Assembly: GCA_903907955.1 (NCBI GenBank)
Contig: CAIVPZ010000057.1
Location: 62,001-126,000, forward strand
DNA length: 64,000 nucleotides
Reading direction: 5' to 3'
Origin: an uncultured Acetobacteraceae bacterium
Lineage (GTDB): Bacteria; Pseudomonadota; Alphaproteobacteria; Acetobacterales; Acetobacteraceae
Positions within the stretch are counted from its first letter, which is position 1. Each line of letters opens with the position of its first letter. The notes beneath the pieces were generated by a model, which was not told where the DNA came from, ran no database searches, and saw only the letters and a list, made by a program, of their open reading frames with translations. The position numbers were made by a program, and so were the translations under genes. Of the stretch, positions 37,111 through 46,541 are shown in pieces.

Positions 37111-37791
37111 ATGAGTCGGGCGGCATCAATGGACGACGTTGCAGAGAATGTGGAATGGCGGATCAGCGACGGGCTGACCGGCTATCCGCTGGCGCTGGCG
37201 GCGATGCGGGAACGGGTGGCGGCGATCCGCGCCGGCACGGCGCGGGAGCTGGTGTGGCTGGTGGAGCACCCGCCGCTGTATTCCGCCGGCACCTCGGCGG
37301 CGCGGGCCGACCTGCGGCTGCCGGACCGTTTCCCCACCTATGACGCCGGCCGCGGCGGGCAATGGACCTATCACGGGCCGGGGCAGCGCACCGGCTATGT
37401 GATGCTGGACCTGACCAGGGCGCACGGCGCGATGCGCCCGCATGATGTGCGCAGTTATGTGCACGGGCTGGAGGAATGGCTGATCCGCGCGCTGGACCGG
37501 TTCAACGTGCGCGGCGAGCGGCGCGCCGGCCGGGTGGGCATCTGGGTGGCCGACCGCGCCGCCGGGACCGAGGCGAAGATCGGCGCGATCGGGGTGCGGG
37601 TGACCCGCTGGGTAAGCTGGCACGGGGTGGCGCTGAACGTCGCGCCCGACCTGTCGCATTTCGCCGGCATCGTGCCCTGCGGTATCCGCGAACACGGGGT
37701 GACCAGCCTGCATGCGCTCGGCATTCCGGTGACGATGGCGGAGGCGGACGGGGCGCTGATGGCGGCGTGGGCGGAGGTGTTCGGGGCCTGA
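37111..37791 (+). CDS. lipB: lipoyl(octanoyl) transferase
   Basis: A 226-residue enzyme that moves the octanoyl group from acyl-carrier protein to lipoyl domains. It has [12 protein letters not shown] near residue 80, the catalytic Lys in [10 protein letters not shown] and the catalytic Cys in FAGIVPCGI. Length is typical. ATG 37111 has a ggggat site upstream; ATG 37129 is an alternative. It starts 30 bp beyond the tRNA-Leu 5' end, on the other strand. Confidence 0.95.
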   Translation: MSRAASMDDVAENVEWRISDGLTGYPLALAAMRERVAAIRAGTARELVWLVEHPPLYSAGTSAARADLRLPDRFPTYDAGRGGQWTYHGPGQRTGYVMLDLTRAHGAMRPHDVRSYVHGLEEWLIRALDRFNVRGERRAGRVGIWVADRAAGTEAKIGAIGVRVTRWVSWHGVALNVAPDLSHFAGIVPCGIREHGVTSLHALGIPVTMAEADGALMAAWAEVFGA

Positions 37792-37843
37792 AAGCGGCCT
37801 GCATTAACGCCGTCTTTGCGCCTGCGGGGGCAGACTGGCCGGC

Positions 37844-38608
37844 ATGTCGAACCGCCCGCACATCTTTCTGGCGACGCCCTGCTTCGGCGGGCTGGTCACT
37901 ACCGGCTACATGCAGTCGGTGCTCGCCCTGGTGCAGGTCGCCGGGGAAGCGGGGTTCGACCTGTCGCATGCGCTGCTCGGGCACGACGCGCTGATCACCC
38001 GCTGCCGCAGCACGCTGCTGGGCAGCTTCATGGACAGCAGCGCCAGCCACCTGCTGTTCGTGGACAGCGATATCGCCTTCCTGCCGGCGCAGGTGGTGCG
38101 GCTGTTGCGCGCCGGCAAGGACTTCGCCGCCGGCATGTACCCGATCAAGTCGCTGAACTGGGGCCAGGCGGCGCGGCACCGCCACCTGCACGGCGAGGCG
38201 GACGATGCGGCCTGCCTGCTCTATGTCGGCCGGCCCTGCGACCCGGCCGAGCGGGAGCATGAGGACGGGCTGGTCACCGCCATCTATGCCGGCACCGGCT
38301 TCATGATGGTCACCCGCGCGGCGGTGGCGCGCATGATCGCCGCCTATCCGGAAACCCGCTATCGCGCCATCCACGCCTGGCCGCTGCCCACCGGGCCGGA
38401 GCGCGAACGGCATGCGCTGTTCGACACCATGATCCTGCCGGAGACCGGTGAATACCTCAGCGAGGACTATGCCTTCTGCCACCGCTGGCGGGCGGTCGGC
38501 GGGCGCATCTGGCTCGACACGCAGAGCCGGCTGACGCATGTCGGCAGCTTCGAGTATTGCGGCAACCCGGCCGGGCGGTTTGCCGGGGCGGCGGCCGCCC
38601 TTCTCTGA
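37844..38608 (+). CDS. GT-A-like putative glycosyltransferase
   Basis: A 254-residue soluble protein. IFLATPCFGG at the N-terminus and LLFVDSDIAFLP (a DxD motif near residue 75) resemble GT-A nucleotide-sugar transferases. IYAGTGFMMVTRAAV and GEYLSEDYAFCHRWR with an ED pair match the acceptor-side part of such enzymes. It starts 52 bp after lipB and is probably cotranscribed. Donor and acceptor are unknown. Confidence 0.65.
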   Translation: MSNRPHIFLATPCFGGLVTTGYMQSVLALVQVAGEAGFDLSHALLGHDALITRCRSTLLGSFMDSSASHLLFVDSDIAFLPAQVVRLLRAGKDFAAGMYPIKSLNWGQAARHRHLHGEADDAACLLYVGRPCDPAEREHEDGLVTAIYAGTGFMMVTRAAVARMIAAYPETRYRAIHAWPLPTGPERERHALFDTMILPETGEYLSEDYAFCHRWRAVGGRIWLDTQSRLTHVGSFEYCGNPAGRFAGAAAALL

Positions 38609-39077
38609 GGCGGGCGGCGGGCAACCGGCCGGGCCAAGGCAAAATTCCAACATTCCGTTAACCGAACATTGCATTTACGGTTCGGCACTGTCCGTTCACG
38701 CGGAGTTCGTGCAAGATGCCATCGTGAGCGACCGGTGCGCAGGACTCCCGAGGAACGGCCGGCGCGTTGACGTCCAGCTTCGCCAATATGCGGCGGCTGG
38801 CCGGTGTCGCGCATCCCGCGAGCTGGCGTCCGGAGCACCACCCCCCAGCGTTCACCGGGCGATCATCCTTTCGCGGCCATTCCATGTGCTATTTTCCTGG
38901 ACATGCTCATGACATCCGGTGCGGACGGCAGTTGTCAGCCCAGGTCAGAAGGCCATCCGCTTCGCACCGAGATGTCCTGAGGATGCGAACAGAGACAGCG
39001 GCGACAAGCCAGCCCGGCCTGAACCGTTCCCTGGCGATACACGCCGCCGCCGCGCCCGCGGCCTCCGTTTCCCCCGC
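38609..39077. other. intergenic region, no gene seen
   Basis: 469 bp before the HD-GYP gene. A small inverted repeat, ccgaac...gttcgg, occurs near 38662-38685 in an AT-rich patch (ttaaccgaacattgcattt) that could belong to a promoter. Frames here lack protein-like character. The HD-GYP frame stays open back to 38919, but that part is low-complexity Arg/Pro. Confidence 0.4.
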
Positions 39078-42000
39078 ATGACAATGCCTGCCTTGCGGCT
39101 GCCCGGCCTATCCGTCCGGCTGCGGCGGCTCCACACCGATGTGGTGATCGGGCTGGTGTTCGTGCTGACGCTGGGCATGACCTGGGCGGTTTCGCAGCGC
39201 ATGGAAGCGGCAGCCGAACGCCAGGGGATCACCAACGCCTTCGCCGAATCCGGCAACCTGGCCCAGTTGCTGAAGCTGCACTGGTCCGGGATGGGGCAGC
39301 GGATCGACGCGCTGCAGCGTCTTGCCCGGCTGGTCACCCGGGCGCCTCTGAACGGCAGCCGCAACGGGGCGGAGCTGCTTGCGGAGTTGCGGAGTTCCGC
39401 ACTGCTGGCCGGCTCCAGCATCCTGCAGGTCGCGGCGCTGGACCCCGCCGGCGACCTGATCTGGACCATCCTGCAGATGCCGCCCGAGCGGTTGAACCTG
39501 GCACAGCGCGATTATTACCAGGCGATCGCGCGCGATGGCCGCGACAGCTTCATCGGCGGCCCGGTGCGCGGCGCGGTGAGCGGGCACTGGTCGTTCCAGT
39601 TCGCCGAGGCCCTGCGCGATCCCGACCACACGCTGCGGGCCATTACGGTGGTTTCGGTTGATACCGGATGGGCCGAGGCGCTGGCCAGCGAACTGGACAT
39701 CGCCGATCGCGGCGTCATCAGCCTGGTCCGCAACGACGGCCTGCTGCTGGCGCGCAATCCGAACGTGCACATCGGCGAGGTCATCCCGCCGCAGAACTCC
39801 GTATGGTTTGCCGCCTGGCAACGCGGCGCGGCCGAAGCGCTCCTCCCCGGCCCGCGCGACGGGGTGCTGCGCTTCTACGCGGCGCGCCGGGTTCCCAATT
39901 CCGATATCGTGGTCGTGACCGGTCTCAACGCCGCCGACAGGATGGCACAGGCGCAGGCAACCATCACCACCATCCGTCGCGCGACCGCGGGGTTCGCCCT
40001 CGCGCTGACCGGTCTGGCGGTGTCGGTGAGCGTGGGTATCCGGCGACAGCGCAGCCTGACGACGGAGCGCCAGCGCACCCACGACCTCGCCGCACGCGAA
40101 GGGCTGTTGCGCCATATTGCCGAGCAGGCCACCGACGTGATCTGCCTGCAGGATGCCGGGCTGCGCAACATTTTCGTCAGCCCGGCCGTTCGCACCTTGC
40201 TCGGCATCGAGCCGCAGCAGTTGATCGGCTGCAGGTTCGGCAGCACCGTCCTGCCCGCCGATACGCCCACCGTCGAGGCAGCGCTCACCGGGCTTGAGCG
40301 CTCAGGTACCCCACAGCGTTTCATCGTCCGGGGGCGCCATGCCGATGGCGGCTTCCGCTGGGTGGAAACCGAAATGGTGGCCGTCGCCGACCCCGGCGAC
40401 CCAACCGGTTGCCGCTATTTGTCCATCAGCCGCGACGTCACCGAAGCGCAAACCGCCCACCAGCGGATCGAAACCCTGCTCGACCTGAAAAGCCTGCTGA
40501 GCAGCACGAACGAGATGATCGCCCGCGGCTTGCCGCTGAGCGACCTGTTCGACGGCATTTGCCAGGCCTGCGTTTCGCAGGGCCGATTCCAACTGGCCTG
40601 GATCGGCATGGCCGACCCGGAGCACGAAACAGTCCGATGCGTGGCCCAGGCCGGCCCGGCGACGGAGTACGCCAAGCATCTCTTCATCAGTCTGGACCCC
40701 ACCCTGCCGACCGGACAAGGCCCAACAGCACTGGCGATGCGCGAGGACAGGCACATCATCGTCAACGACTATGCGGCATCGACGATCACCGGCCCCTGGC
40801 ACGACGCGGCGAAGCAGTTCGGGCTCGCCGCCGCCGCGTCCTTCCCTTTGCACCTGCAAGGCAAGCCGGTCGGCCAGATCGCAGTCTACGCGAACCGGGT
40901 CAACTTCTTCGACGAGGAATTAATCGTGCAGCTGCGCCAACTGGCCGCCAACGTCAGCTTCGCCATGGATGCCGTCGAGACCGAGACCGAACGGGTGCGC
41001 GCCGAGATCAGGCTGCGCGAGAGCGAGCAGCGATTCCGGTCCCTGGTCGAATCGCCGTTGGCCGGCATTGCGATTTTTGATTCCGGGCATATCCGCTACG
41101 CGAACGACCGGTTCGCCGAAATCTTCGCCTGCCTGCCGGCCGATCTGACCGAGGGAAGGTTCAACTGGATCGAGGCCGGGCATGCCGCATTGATCGGTGA
41201 CGTCGAGCGAAAGCTGGAAGGAGGCCTGTCGCCCGCGCCATTCAGGATGCCGGCGAAGCGCCGCGACGGTCAGGCGATGATCGTCGAATGCTACTTCAGC
41301 CGATCACCGAACGGCCAGCAGGGCTCCACCATCCTGATGCTCCAGGACATCACCGAACGCGACCGCATCGAGCACGCATTGCGGGAAAGCGAGGAGGGCT
41401 TGCGGGCCACTTTCGAAAACGCGGCGGTCGGCATTGCGCGGCTTGGGCTGGACGGGCGATGGCTCGCCGCAAACGAAACATTCTGCGGGTTCCTCGGCTA
41501 TTCGGCCGAGGAGGTGACCACGCTGGACCTCGATGCCACGATCTGTCCGAACGATCAGGCGGTGTTTCACGCCGCCACCGACGCGTTGCGCGCCGGCGAG
41601 CAGCGATCGATCGCCTTCAGCAAGCGGTTCGTGCGCAGGACCGGCGAGATTGTCTGGGGGCGGGCCGCCGTGTCGGCGCGCCGCGATAGCGCCGGAAACC
41701 TGCTCGAATTCATCACCGCGGTCGCCGACATCACGGCGCAGCACATGGCCGAGGAAGAGGTTTCCGACCGGATCAGGCAGATGGAGGCCGCTTTGCGGGG
41801 AACGCTGGAAGCCGTCGCCAGGATGGTGGAGCAGCGCGATCCCTACACCGCCGGGCATGAAAGGCGCGTCGGCCAGATCGCAGCGGCGATCGGCAGGGAG
41901 ATGGGACTGACCGAGGCCCAATGCGAGCAGCTCGAGTTGACCGGCCTGGTGCACGACATCGGCAAGATCAGCATACCGACCGAGATCCTCACCTACCCGG

Positions 42001-42377
42001 GCCGCCTGGGGCATATCCAGATGGAACTGGTCAAGACACATGCCGAGAAGGGGTATGAAATCCTGAAGGATCTGCCGTTTGCCTGGCCGCTGGCGGAGAT
42101 GGTTCGCCAGCATCACGAGCGCATGGACGGCTCGGGCTATCCCAGAGGGATCAAGGGAGACGCCATCCTGTTGGAAGCCCGCATCCTGGCGGTGGCGGAT
42201 GTGCTTGAAGCCATGTCCGCGCACCGGCCCTACCGGCCAGCTCTCGGCGAAGGGTTGGCGATCGCGGAGATCACCGACGGGCGCGGCCGTATCTATGACG
42301 CCGAGGTGGTCGATGCGGCGCTGCGGTTGATCCGGGAAAAGGGCTATAGTCTCACGGCCCTCATGGCTTGCGCGTAA
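39078..42377 (+). CDS. PAS/GAF sensor HD-GYP cyclic-di-GMP phosphodiesterase
   Basis: A 1099-residue membrane sensor. TM1 is at about 25-43 and a Cache-like periplasmic domain covers 55-295 (RDYYQAIARDGRDSFIGGPV). TM2 is near 300-320, then PAS, GAF (RFQLAWIGMADPEHE near 510) and two further PAS units. The C-terminal HD-GYP domain has GHERRVGQIAAAIG, the HD pair in LVHDIGKISIPTEIL near 957 and HHERMDGSGYPRG near 1017. It should hydrolyse c-di-GMP under sensory control. ATG 39078 is chosen because TM1 follows shortly; upstream in-frame starts add only Arg/Pro-rich sequence. Confidence 0.9.
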   Translation: MTMPALRLPGLSVRLRRLHTDVVIGLVFVLTLGMTWAVSQRMEAAAERQGITNAFAESGNLAQLLKLHWSGMGQRIDALQRLARLVTRAPLNGSRNGAELLAELRSSALLAGSSILQVAALDPAGDLIWTILQMPPERLNLAQRDYYQAIARDGRDSFIGGPVRGAVSGHWSFQFAEALRDPDHTLRAITVVSVDTGWAEALASELDIADRGVISLVRNDGLLLARNPNVHIGEVIPPQNSVWFAAWQRGAAEALLPGPRDGVLRFYAARRVPNSDIVVVTGLNAADRMAQAQATITTIRRATAGFALALTGLAVSVSVGIRRQRSLTTERQRTHDLAAREGLLRHIAEQATDVICLQDAGLRNIFVSPAVRTLLGIEPQQLIGCRFGSTVLPADTPTVEAALTGLERSGTPQRFIVRGRHADGGFRWVETEMVAVADPGDPTGCRYLSISRDVTEAQTAHQRIETLLDLKSLLSSTNEMIARGLPLSDLFDGICQACVSQGRFQLAWIGMADPEHETVRCVAQAGPATEYAKHLFISLDPTLPTGQGPTALAMREDRHIIVNDYAASTITGPWHDAAKQFGLAAAASFPLHLQGKPVGQIAVYANRVNFFDEELIVQLRQLAANVSFAMDAVETETERVRAEIRLRESEQRFRSLVESPLAGIAIFDSGHIRYANDRFAEIFACLPADLTEGRFNWIEAGHAALIGDVERKLEGGLSPAPFRMPAKRRDGQAMIVECYFSRSPNGQQGSTILMLQDITERDRIEHALRESEEGLRATFENAAVGIARLGLDGRWLAANETFCGFLGYSAEEVTTLDLDATICPNDQAVFHAATDALRAGEQRSIAFSKRFVRRTGEIVWGRAAVSARRDSAGNLLEFITAVADITAQHMAEEEVSDRIRQMEAALRGTLEAVARMVEQRDPYTAGHERRVGQIAAAIGREMGLTEAQCEQLELTGLVHDIGKISIPTEILTYPGRLGHIQMELVKTHAEKGYEILKDLPFAWPLAEMVRQHHERMDGSGYPRGIKGDAILLEARILAVADVLEAMSAHRPYRPALGEGLAIAEITDGRGRIYDAEVVDAALRLIREKGYSLTALMACA

Positions 42378-42533
42378 TGCCAGGCGGCGGCAAGGGGTGG
42401 GTCGCGGCCTTGCGCACCGCACCATCGGCAGTCTATGGTCATCCCATGGACGCGATGATCCCATCCACCCGATTTTGGCGCCGCTGGCGGTACACTCCGG
42501 CGGCCTAGGTTCTCGCACCCGACGATGACCCCG

Positions 42534-42556
42534 AAGCCGCCCCACAGAGGCGGCTT
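42534..42556 (+). terminator. rho-independent-like terminator after the HD-GYP gene
   Basis: An 8-bp GC-rich stem (aagccgcc/ggcggctt) with a 7-nt loop is followed by tcgttgg, a weak T-rich tail. It lies 157 nt after the HD-GYP stop and 69 nt before the next gene. Confidence 0.55.
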
Positions 42557-42624
42557 TCGTTGGTGACGACCCCTGAAAACGATGTCCGCCGAACGTGGTG
42601 CGGTCCCCTTGAAGGAGACCCGGC

Positions 42625-42780
42625 ATGACCCGGCTGATTTTTCGCTACACCCCCCGCGATACCGTCGATTTCGACGTCTGCTCCGGGCCGCCGCGGCCCG
42701 AGCCGGCGCCGCCGGTCAGCAAGCCGCCCTCCGCCCGCCCCGCGGAAGCGAAAAAAATACCTGAACCGGCCGAGGGGTGA
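42625..42780 (+). CDS. 51-residue small protein preceding nagZ
   Basis: The gene has an excellent ribosome binding site (gaaggag, 7 nt before ATG) and encodes MTRLIFRYTPRDTVDFDV, then a Pro/Ala/Lys-rich tail ending IPEPAEG. The N-terminal part looks like a short beta-hairpin and the tail is probably disordered. The TGA stop overlaps a GTG in the nagZ frame (GTGA at 42777), suggesting translational coupling. I know no family. A role as a leader or as a small protein in its own right is open. Confidence 0.6.
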   Translation: MTRLIFRYTPRDTVDFDVCSGPPRPEPAPPVSKPPSARPAEAKKIPEPAEG

Positions 42781-42812
42781 CGCACGCCGCCGCGGGGTGC
42801 TATCGCCCTGCG

Positions 42813-43826
42813 GTGACATCCAAAGCCGCCATCGTCGGCATTGCCGGCACCGCGCTGACCGAATCGGAGGCGGCGCTGTTCCGCGCGCAGCCGCCGGCGG
42901 GCGTTATCCTGTTCGCCCGCAATATCGCCGATCCGGACCAGTTGGCGGCGCTGGTGGTGGCGCTGCGCCACGCCCTGCCGCCGGACGCAGTGCTGATGGT
43001 GGACCAGGAGGGCGGACGGGTGGCGCGGCTGCGGCCGCCGCACTGGCGCGCGCATCCGCCGGCCGGCACCCACGGCGCCCGGTTTGCCCGCGACCCGCAA
43101 ACCGGGCTGCGGGCAGCCTGGCTGACCGGGATGCTGATCGGGCTGGACTGCGCCGGCGCCGGGTTCGATGTGGTGTGCGCGCCGGTGCTGGACCTGCGCC
43201 TACCCGGTGCGCATGGCGTGATCGGCGACCGCGCCTTCGCCGCCGACCCGCTGCACGTGGCGCAACTCGGCCGGGCGATGGCGGCAGGGTTGCTGACCGC
43301 CGGCGTGCAGCCGGTGGGCAAGCACGCGCCGGGACACGGCCGCGCTTTGGCGGACAGCCACCTGGAACTGCCGGTGGTGACCGACACCGACCTGGAGGCG
43401 GATTTCCTGCCCTTCGCCGCCAATGTCGATCTGCCGTGGATGATGACCGCCCATGTCCTCTATCCGGCATTGGACGCAACCGCGCCGGCCACGCTGTCGG
43501 CGCGCATCATCGAAAATGTGATTCGCGGCCGGATCGGCTTCCGCGGCGTGCTGGTCAGCGACGATCTGGCCATGCAGGCGCTCGACGGCACGCCGGCCGA
43601 ACGGGCGCTGGGGGCGCTGGCGGCGGGCTGCGACGTGGCCTTGTATTGCAGCGGCGAAACCGGCCCCACCGCCGGGGTGCTGGCGCGCTGCCCGGCGCTG
43701 ACCGGGGCGGCGACGGCGCGGCTGGAAGCGGCGCGGGCGCTGGCGGCATCGCGGCGCGCGGCGCTGGATGTTGCGGCAATGAATGGGGCGGCACTGGCGG
43801 ATGAACGAGACAGGTTGATGACGTGA
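42813..43826 (+). CDS. nagZ: beta-N-acetylhexosaminidase (GH3), peptidoglycan recycling
   Basis: A 337-residue cytoplasmic enzyme that removes GlcNAc from muropeptides. It has GVILFARNI, the DQEGGRVARL block, the substrate loop KHAPGHGRALADSH with catalytic His/Asp (near residue 170) and the nucleophile Asp in GVLVSDDLAMQAL. GTG 42813 gives the usual N-terminus (VTSKAAIVGIAG). GTG 42777, overlapping the upstream small gene, would add 12 residues. It overlaps the M50 protease gene by GTGA and opens the scp-tat-serS block. Confidence 0.92.
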   Translation: MTSKAAIVGIAGTALTESEAALFRAQPPAGVILFARNIADPDQLAALVVALRHALPPDAVLMVDQEGGRVARLRPPHWRAHPPAGTHGARFARDPQTGLRAAWLTGMLIGLDCAGAGFDVVCAPVLDLRLPGAHGVIGDRAFAADPLHVAQLGRAMAAGLLTAGVQPVGKHAPGHGRALADSHLELPVVTDTDLEADFLPFAANVDLPWMMTAHVLYPALDATAPATLSARIIENVIRGRIGFRGVLVSDDLAMQALDGTPAERALGALAAGCDVALYCSGETGPTAGVLARCPALTGAATARLEAARALAASRRAALDVAAMNGAALADERDRLMT

Positions 43827-44566
43827 ACGAATGGTTCCAAGGGGGGCTGTCATTCGCCGCGCTGGTGATGGCGATCATCCTGCACGAGGTGTCGCACGGC
43901 TATGCGGCGCTCGCGCTGGGCGATGACACGGCGAAGAAACTGGGGCGGCTGTCGCTCAATCCGCTGGTGCATGTGGACCGGGTGGGCACCATCATCCTGC
44001 CCGGCATTTTCCTGCTGGCGCAGGCGGCGCTGCACACCGGCGGCGGGGTGTTCTTCGGCTGGGCCAAGCCGGTGCCGATTGCGCCCTGGCGGTTCCGCGA
44101 TCCGCGCCGGGGCATGATGCTGGTGGCGCTGGCCGGGCCGCTGGCCAATTTTGCGCTCACCTTCCTGTCGCTGCTCGCGCTGAATTTCACGCCGCTGCTG
44201 GCGGGGCCGGTGCATGCGTATGTGCTGAGCTTCCTCGGCGTCTTCATCATGGCCAATATCGCGCTCGGCACCTTCAACCTGCTGCCGATCCCGCCGCTGG
44301 ACGGCGGGCGGGTGATGGTGGGGCTGCTGCCCGAGCGGCTGGCCATGGTCTGGGCGCGGCTGGAGCGGGTCGGCATCATCATCGTGCTGCTGGGGGTGTT
44401 CGTGCTGCCCTCGCTGCTGGGCCAGTATGGCATCCAGTTCAACCCGCTCTGGGCCTGGCTGCACGCCATCGGCGATCCGATCTTCCGGACGCTGGCCGCC
44501 GCCGCCGGGTATCCGCGCGATCTGTTCCTGATCCTGCACAGTTTCGGTGCGGATGGCGGTGGCTGA
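43823..44566 (+). CDS. site-2 protease family (M50) membrane zinc peptidase
   Basis: A 247-residue protein with about five TM helices. The zinc motif HEVSH (residues 21-25) lies in the first helix and the second conserved motif NLLPIPPLDGGR near 155. This is the compact M50 form without a PDZ domain, usually found upstream of scpA in Alphaproteobacteria. It probably cleaves substrates within the membrane. It starts at GTG overlapping nagZ and overlaps scpA by about 20 bp. Confidence 0.92.
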   Translation: MNEWFQGGLSFAALVMAIILHEVSHGYAALALGDDTAKKLGRLSLNPLVHVDRVGTIILPGIFLLAQAALHTGGGVFFGWAKPVPIAPWRFRDPRRGMMLVALAGPLANFALTFLSLLALNFTPLLAGPVHAYVLSFLGVFIMANIALGTFNLLPIPPLDGGRVMVGLLPERLAMVWARLERVGIIIVLLGVFVLPSLLGQYGIQFNPLWAWLHAIGDPIFRTLAAAAGYPRDLFLILHSFGADGGG

Positions 44567-45341
44567 CCCGCCCGCCCCGGCGCCCGATGCCGATGCGCTG
44601 GTGGTGCATCTGGAAGGGTTCGAAGGGCCGCTCGACCTGCTGCTGGAACTGGCGCGCGGGCAGAAGGTGGACCTCGCCCGCATGTCCATCCTCTCGCTGG
44701 TCGATCAATACCTGGCGATGATCGAAGGGGCGCGGCGGGTGCGCCTGGAACTGGCGGCCGACTGGCTGGTGATGGCGGCCTGGCTGACCTGGCTGAAATC
44801 GCGGCTGCTGCTGCCCGCCGGCAGCCCTGCGCAGGAGGAAGGCGAGCAGGCGGCCGAACTGCTGGCCGCCCGGCTGCGCGACCTGCAGGCGATCCGGCGG
44901 GCCTCGGTGTGGCTGTCCAACCGTCCGGTGCTGGGGCAGGACGTGTTCGCCCGCGGCGTGCCGGAGGACCTGACCGAAACCGACCGCTCGCGGCTGGCGC
45001 TCGACCTGCCCGGGCTGATGCGGGCCTACCTGCTGGCCCTGCGCCGCAGCGCCGGCAACCGCCAGTACCGGCCGGCGGTGGTCAGCGTGTGGACCATCCA
45101 GGATGCGCTGGCCCGGCTGGCGGCGCTGCTGGGTTCGCTGCCGGACTGGACCTGCCTGGAACAATTCCTGCCGGAGGGCACCGGCGGCACCCCCCTGCAG
45201 CGGCGGGCGGCGATGGCCAGCACGCTGGTGGCGGGGCTGGAGCTGGCCCGCGGCGGCATGCTGCGGCTGCGCCAGGAGGAACATTTCGGCCCGATCCTGC
45301 TGCACCGCGCCGAGGAAAAAGATGAGCGACCCGAATCCTGA
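44547..45341 (+). CDS. scpA: segregation and condensation protein A (kleisin)
   Basis: A 264-residue kleisin that bridges the SMC heads. HLEGFEGPLDLLLELARGQKVDL near residue 20 is the family signature, followed by WLVMAAWLTWLKSRLLLP and a C-terminal winged-helix region (QRRAAMASTLVAGLEL). ATG 44553 is an equally good start two codons later. It overlaps both the M50 gene and scpB, so the three are likely cotranslated. Confidence 0.93.
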   Translation: MRMAVADPPAPAPDADALVVHLEGFEGPLDLLLELARGQKVDLARMSILSLVDQYLAMIEGARRVRLELAADWLVMAAWLTWLKSRLLLPAGSPAQEEGEQAAELLAARLRDLQAIRRASVWLSNRPVLGQDVFARGVPEDLTETDRSRLALDLPGLMRAYLLALRRSAGNRQYRPAVVSVWTIQDALARLAALLGSLPDWTCLEQFLPEGTGGTPLQRRAAMASTLVAGLELARGGMLRLRQEEHFGPILLHRAEEKDERPES

Positions 45342-45972
45342 CCCCCCCCCTGCCCCGCCGGACCCAGAGCCGCCGCTGTTGACGCCGCCGCCCGCGCTGT
45401 CGGCGGAGGCGCTGGACGACGCCGTGCGCCTGGCCGAGGCGATGGTGTTCGCCGCCGCCGCGCCGGTGACGGCGCGGACGCTGGCCAATCTGCTGCCGGT
45501 GGGGGTGGACCCCGACGCCGTGGTGACGGCGCTGCGCGAGCGTTATGCCGGGCGCGGCGTGGAACTGGCGGAGGTTGCCGGCGGGCTGCAGTTCCGCACC
45601 GCCGCCGACCTCGCGCCGCGGCTGCGCCGGGTGGTGCAGGTGCCGCGCCGGCTGCCGCGGGCGGCGATGGAAACGCTGGCCATCGTCGCCTACCACCAGC
45701 CGGTGACGCGTGCCGAGATCGAGGAAATCCGCGGCGCCTCGCTGTCGCAGCAGACGCTGGATGCGCTGCTGGAGCAGGGGCTGATCGCGCCCAAGGGCCG
45801 CAAGGAGGCGCCGGGGCGGCCGACCCTGTGGGCCACCACCACCGCCTTCCTGGCGCAGTTCAGCCTGAAGGACCTGCGTGACCTGCCGCGGCGGGAAGAC
45901 CTGCTGGTCGAGCCGCCCGCACCCCAGCCAGCCGAGGCGGAGGCGGCGCCGCCCGCAGCCCCCGAGCCCTGA
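45322..45972 (+). CDS. scpB: segregation and condensation protein B
   Basis: A 216-residue protein with the ScpB winged-helix pair: AVRLAEAMVFAAAAPVTARTLA near residue 30, and RAAMETLAIVAYHQPVTRAEIEEIRG near 115 with LIAPKGRKEAPGRPTLWATT after it. The N-terminal 20 residues and the C-terminus are Pro-rich. ATG 45322 follows a gaggaaaaag site inside scpA and overlaps it by 20 bp. It works with ScpA and SMC in chromosome compaction. Confidence 0.93.
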   Translation: MSDPNPDPPPAPPDPEPPLLTPPPALSAEALDDAVRLAEAMVFAAAAPVTARTLANLLPVGVDPDAVVTALRERYAGRGVELAEVAGGLQFRTAADLAPRLRRVVQVPRRLPRAAMETLAIVAYHQPVTRAEIEEIRGASLSQQTLDALLEQGLIAPKGRKEAPGRPTLWATTTAFLAQFSLKDLRDLPRREDLLVEPPAPQPAEAEAAPPAAPEP

Positions 45973-46061
45973 CCGGCCGGTGAGGCCGCGGCAATGGCGG
46001 CCCGGTTTCACATCCGCATGGTTTCCTGCTAACCAGCCGGCCCCGGGAGTGTGACGCGCGC

Positions 46062-46541
46062 ATGTTCGACTTTGCCTGGTCCGAGATCGTGCTGATCGGC
46101 GTGGTGGCCCTGATTGCCATCGGGCCGAAGGACCTGCCGGTCGCCATGAAGGCGGCGAGCGGGATGGTGAAAAAGGCGCGCCGCATGGCCGGCGAATTCC
46201 AGGGCCATGTCGACGAGATGATGCGCGAGGCCAACCTCAACGAGGTGCGCGCCCAGATCAACGAACTCCGCAATTTCGACATCAAGGGCACCATCGTCGA
46301 CGCGGTCGATGCCGACGGCACCATCCGCCAGACCTTCGCCGGCAACCCGCTGGAGCCGACGGGGGCGGCCGGGACCGGATCGATCGACAGCCCGGACACC
46401 GCCGGGGCGGCGCTGCCCGCGCCGGACGCCCCCGCCTTCATCCCGCCCGCCTTCGCCGCGAAGTCCGAGCCGCCACCCGCCTTCATCCCGCCCGGGATGA
46501 CGACGCCGGGGCCGTACTATTCCGGCCGACTCCGCACCTGA
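46062..46541 (+). CDS. tatB: Sec-independent translocase subunit TatB
   Basis: A 159-residue protein. MFDFAWSEIVLIGVVALIAIGP has the conserved TatB Glu at residue 8 and the GPKDLP hinge, then an amphipathic helix (KAASGMVKKARRMAGEFQGH). The tail is Pro-rich with a repeated PAFIPP motif. TatB receives twin-arginine substrates with TatC. No tatA lies between scpB and tatB, where it is normally found. The TGA stop is the start of an R2 repeat. Confidence 0.93.
   Translation: MFDFAWSEIVLIGVVALIAIGPKDLPVAMKAASGMVKKARRMAGEFQGHVDEMMREANLNEVRAQINELRNFDIKGTIVDAVDADGTIRQTFAGNPLEPTGAAGTGSIDSPDTAGAALPAPDAPAFIPPAFAAKSEPPPAFIPPGMTTPGPYYSGRLRT

Noticed and set aside
42378-42600. Structured RNA in the region after the HD-GYP gene
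   Set aside because: Only one short terminator-like stem is visible; no further conserved-looking pairing or promoter supports a separate small RNA.
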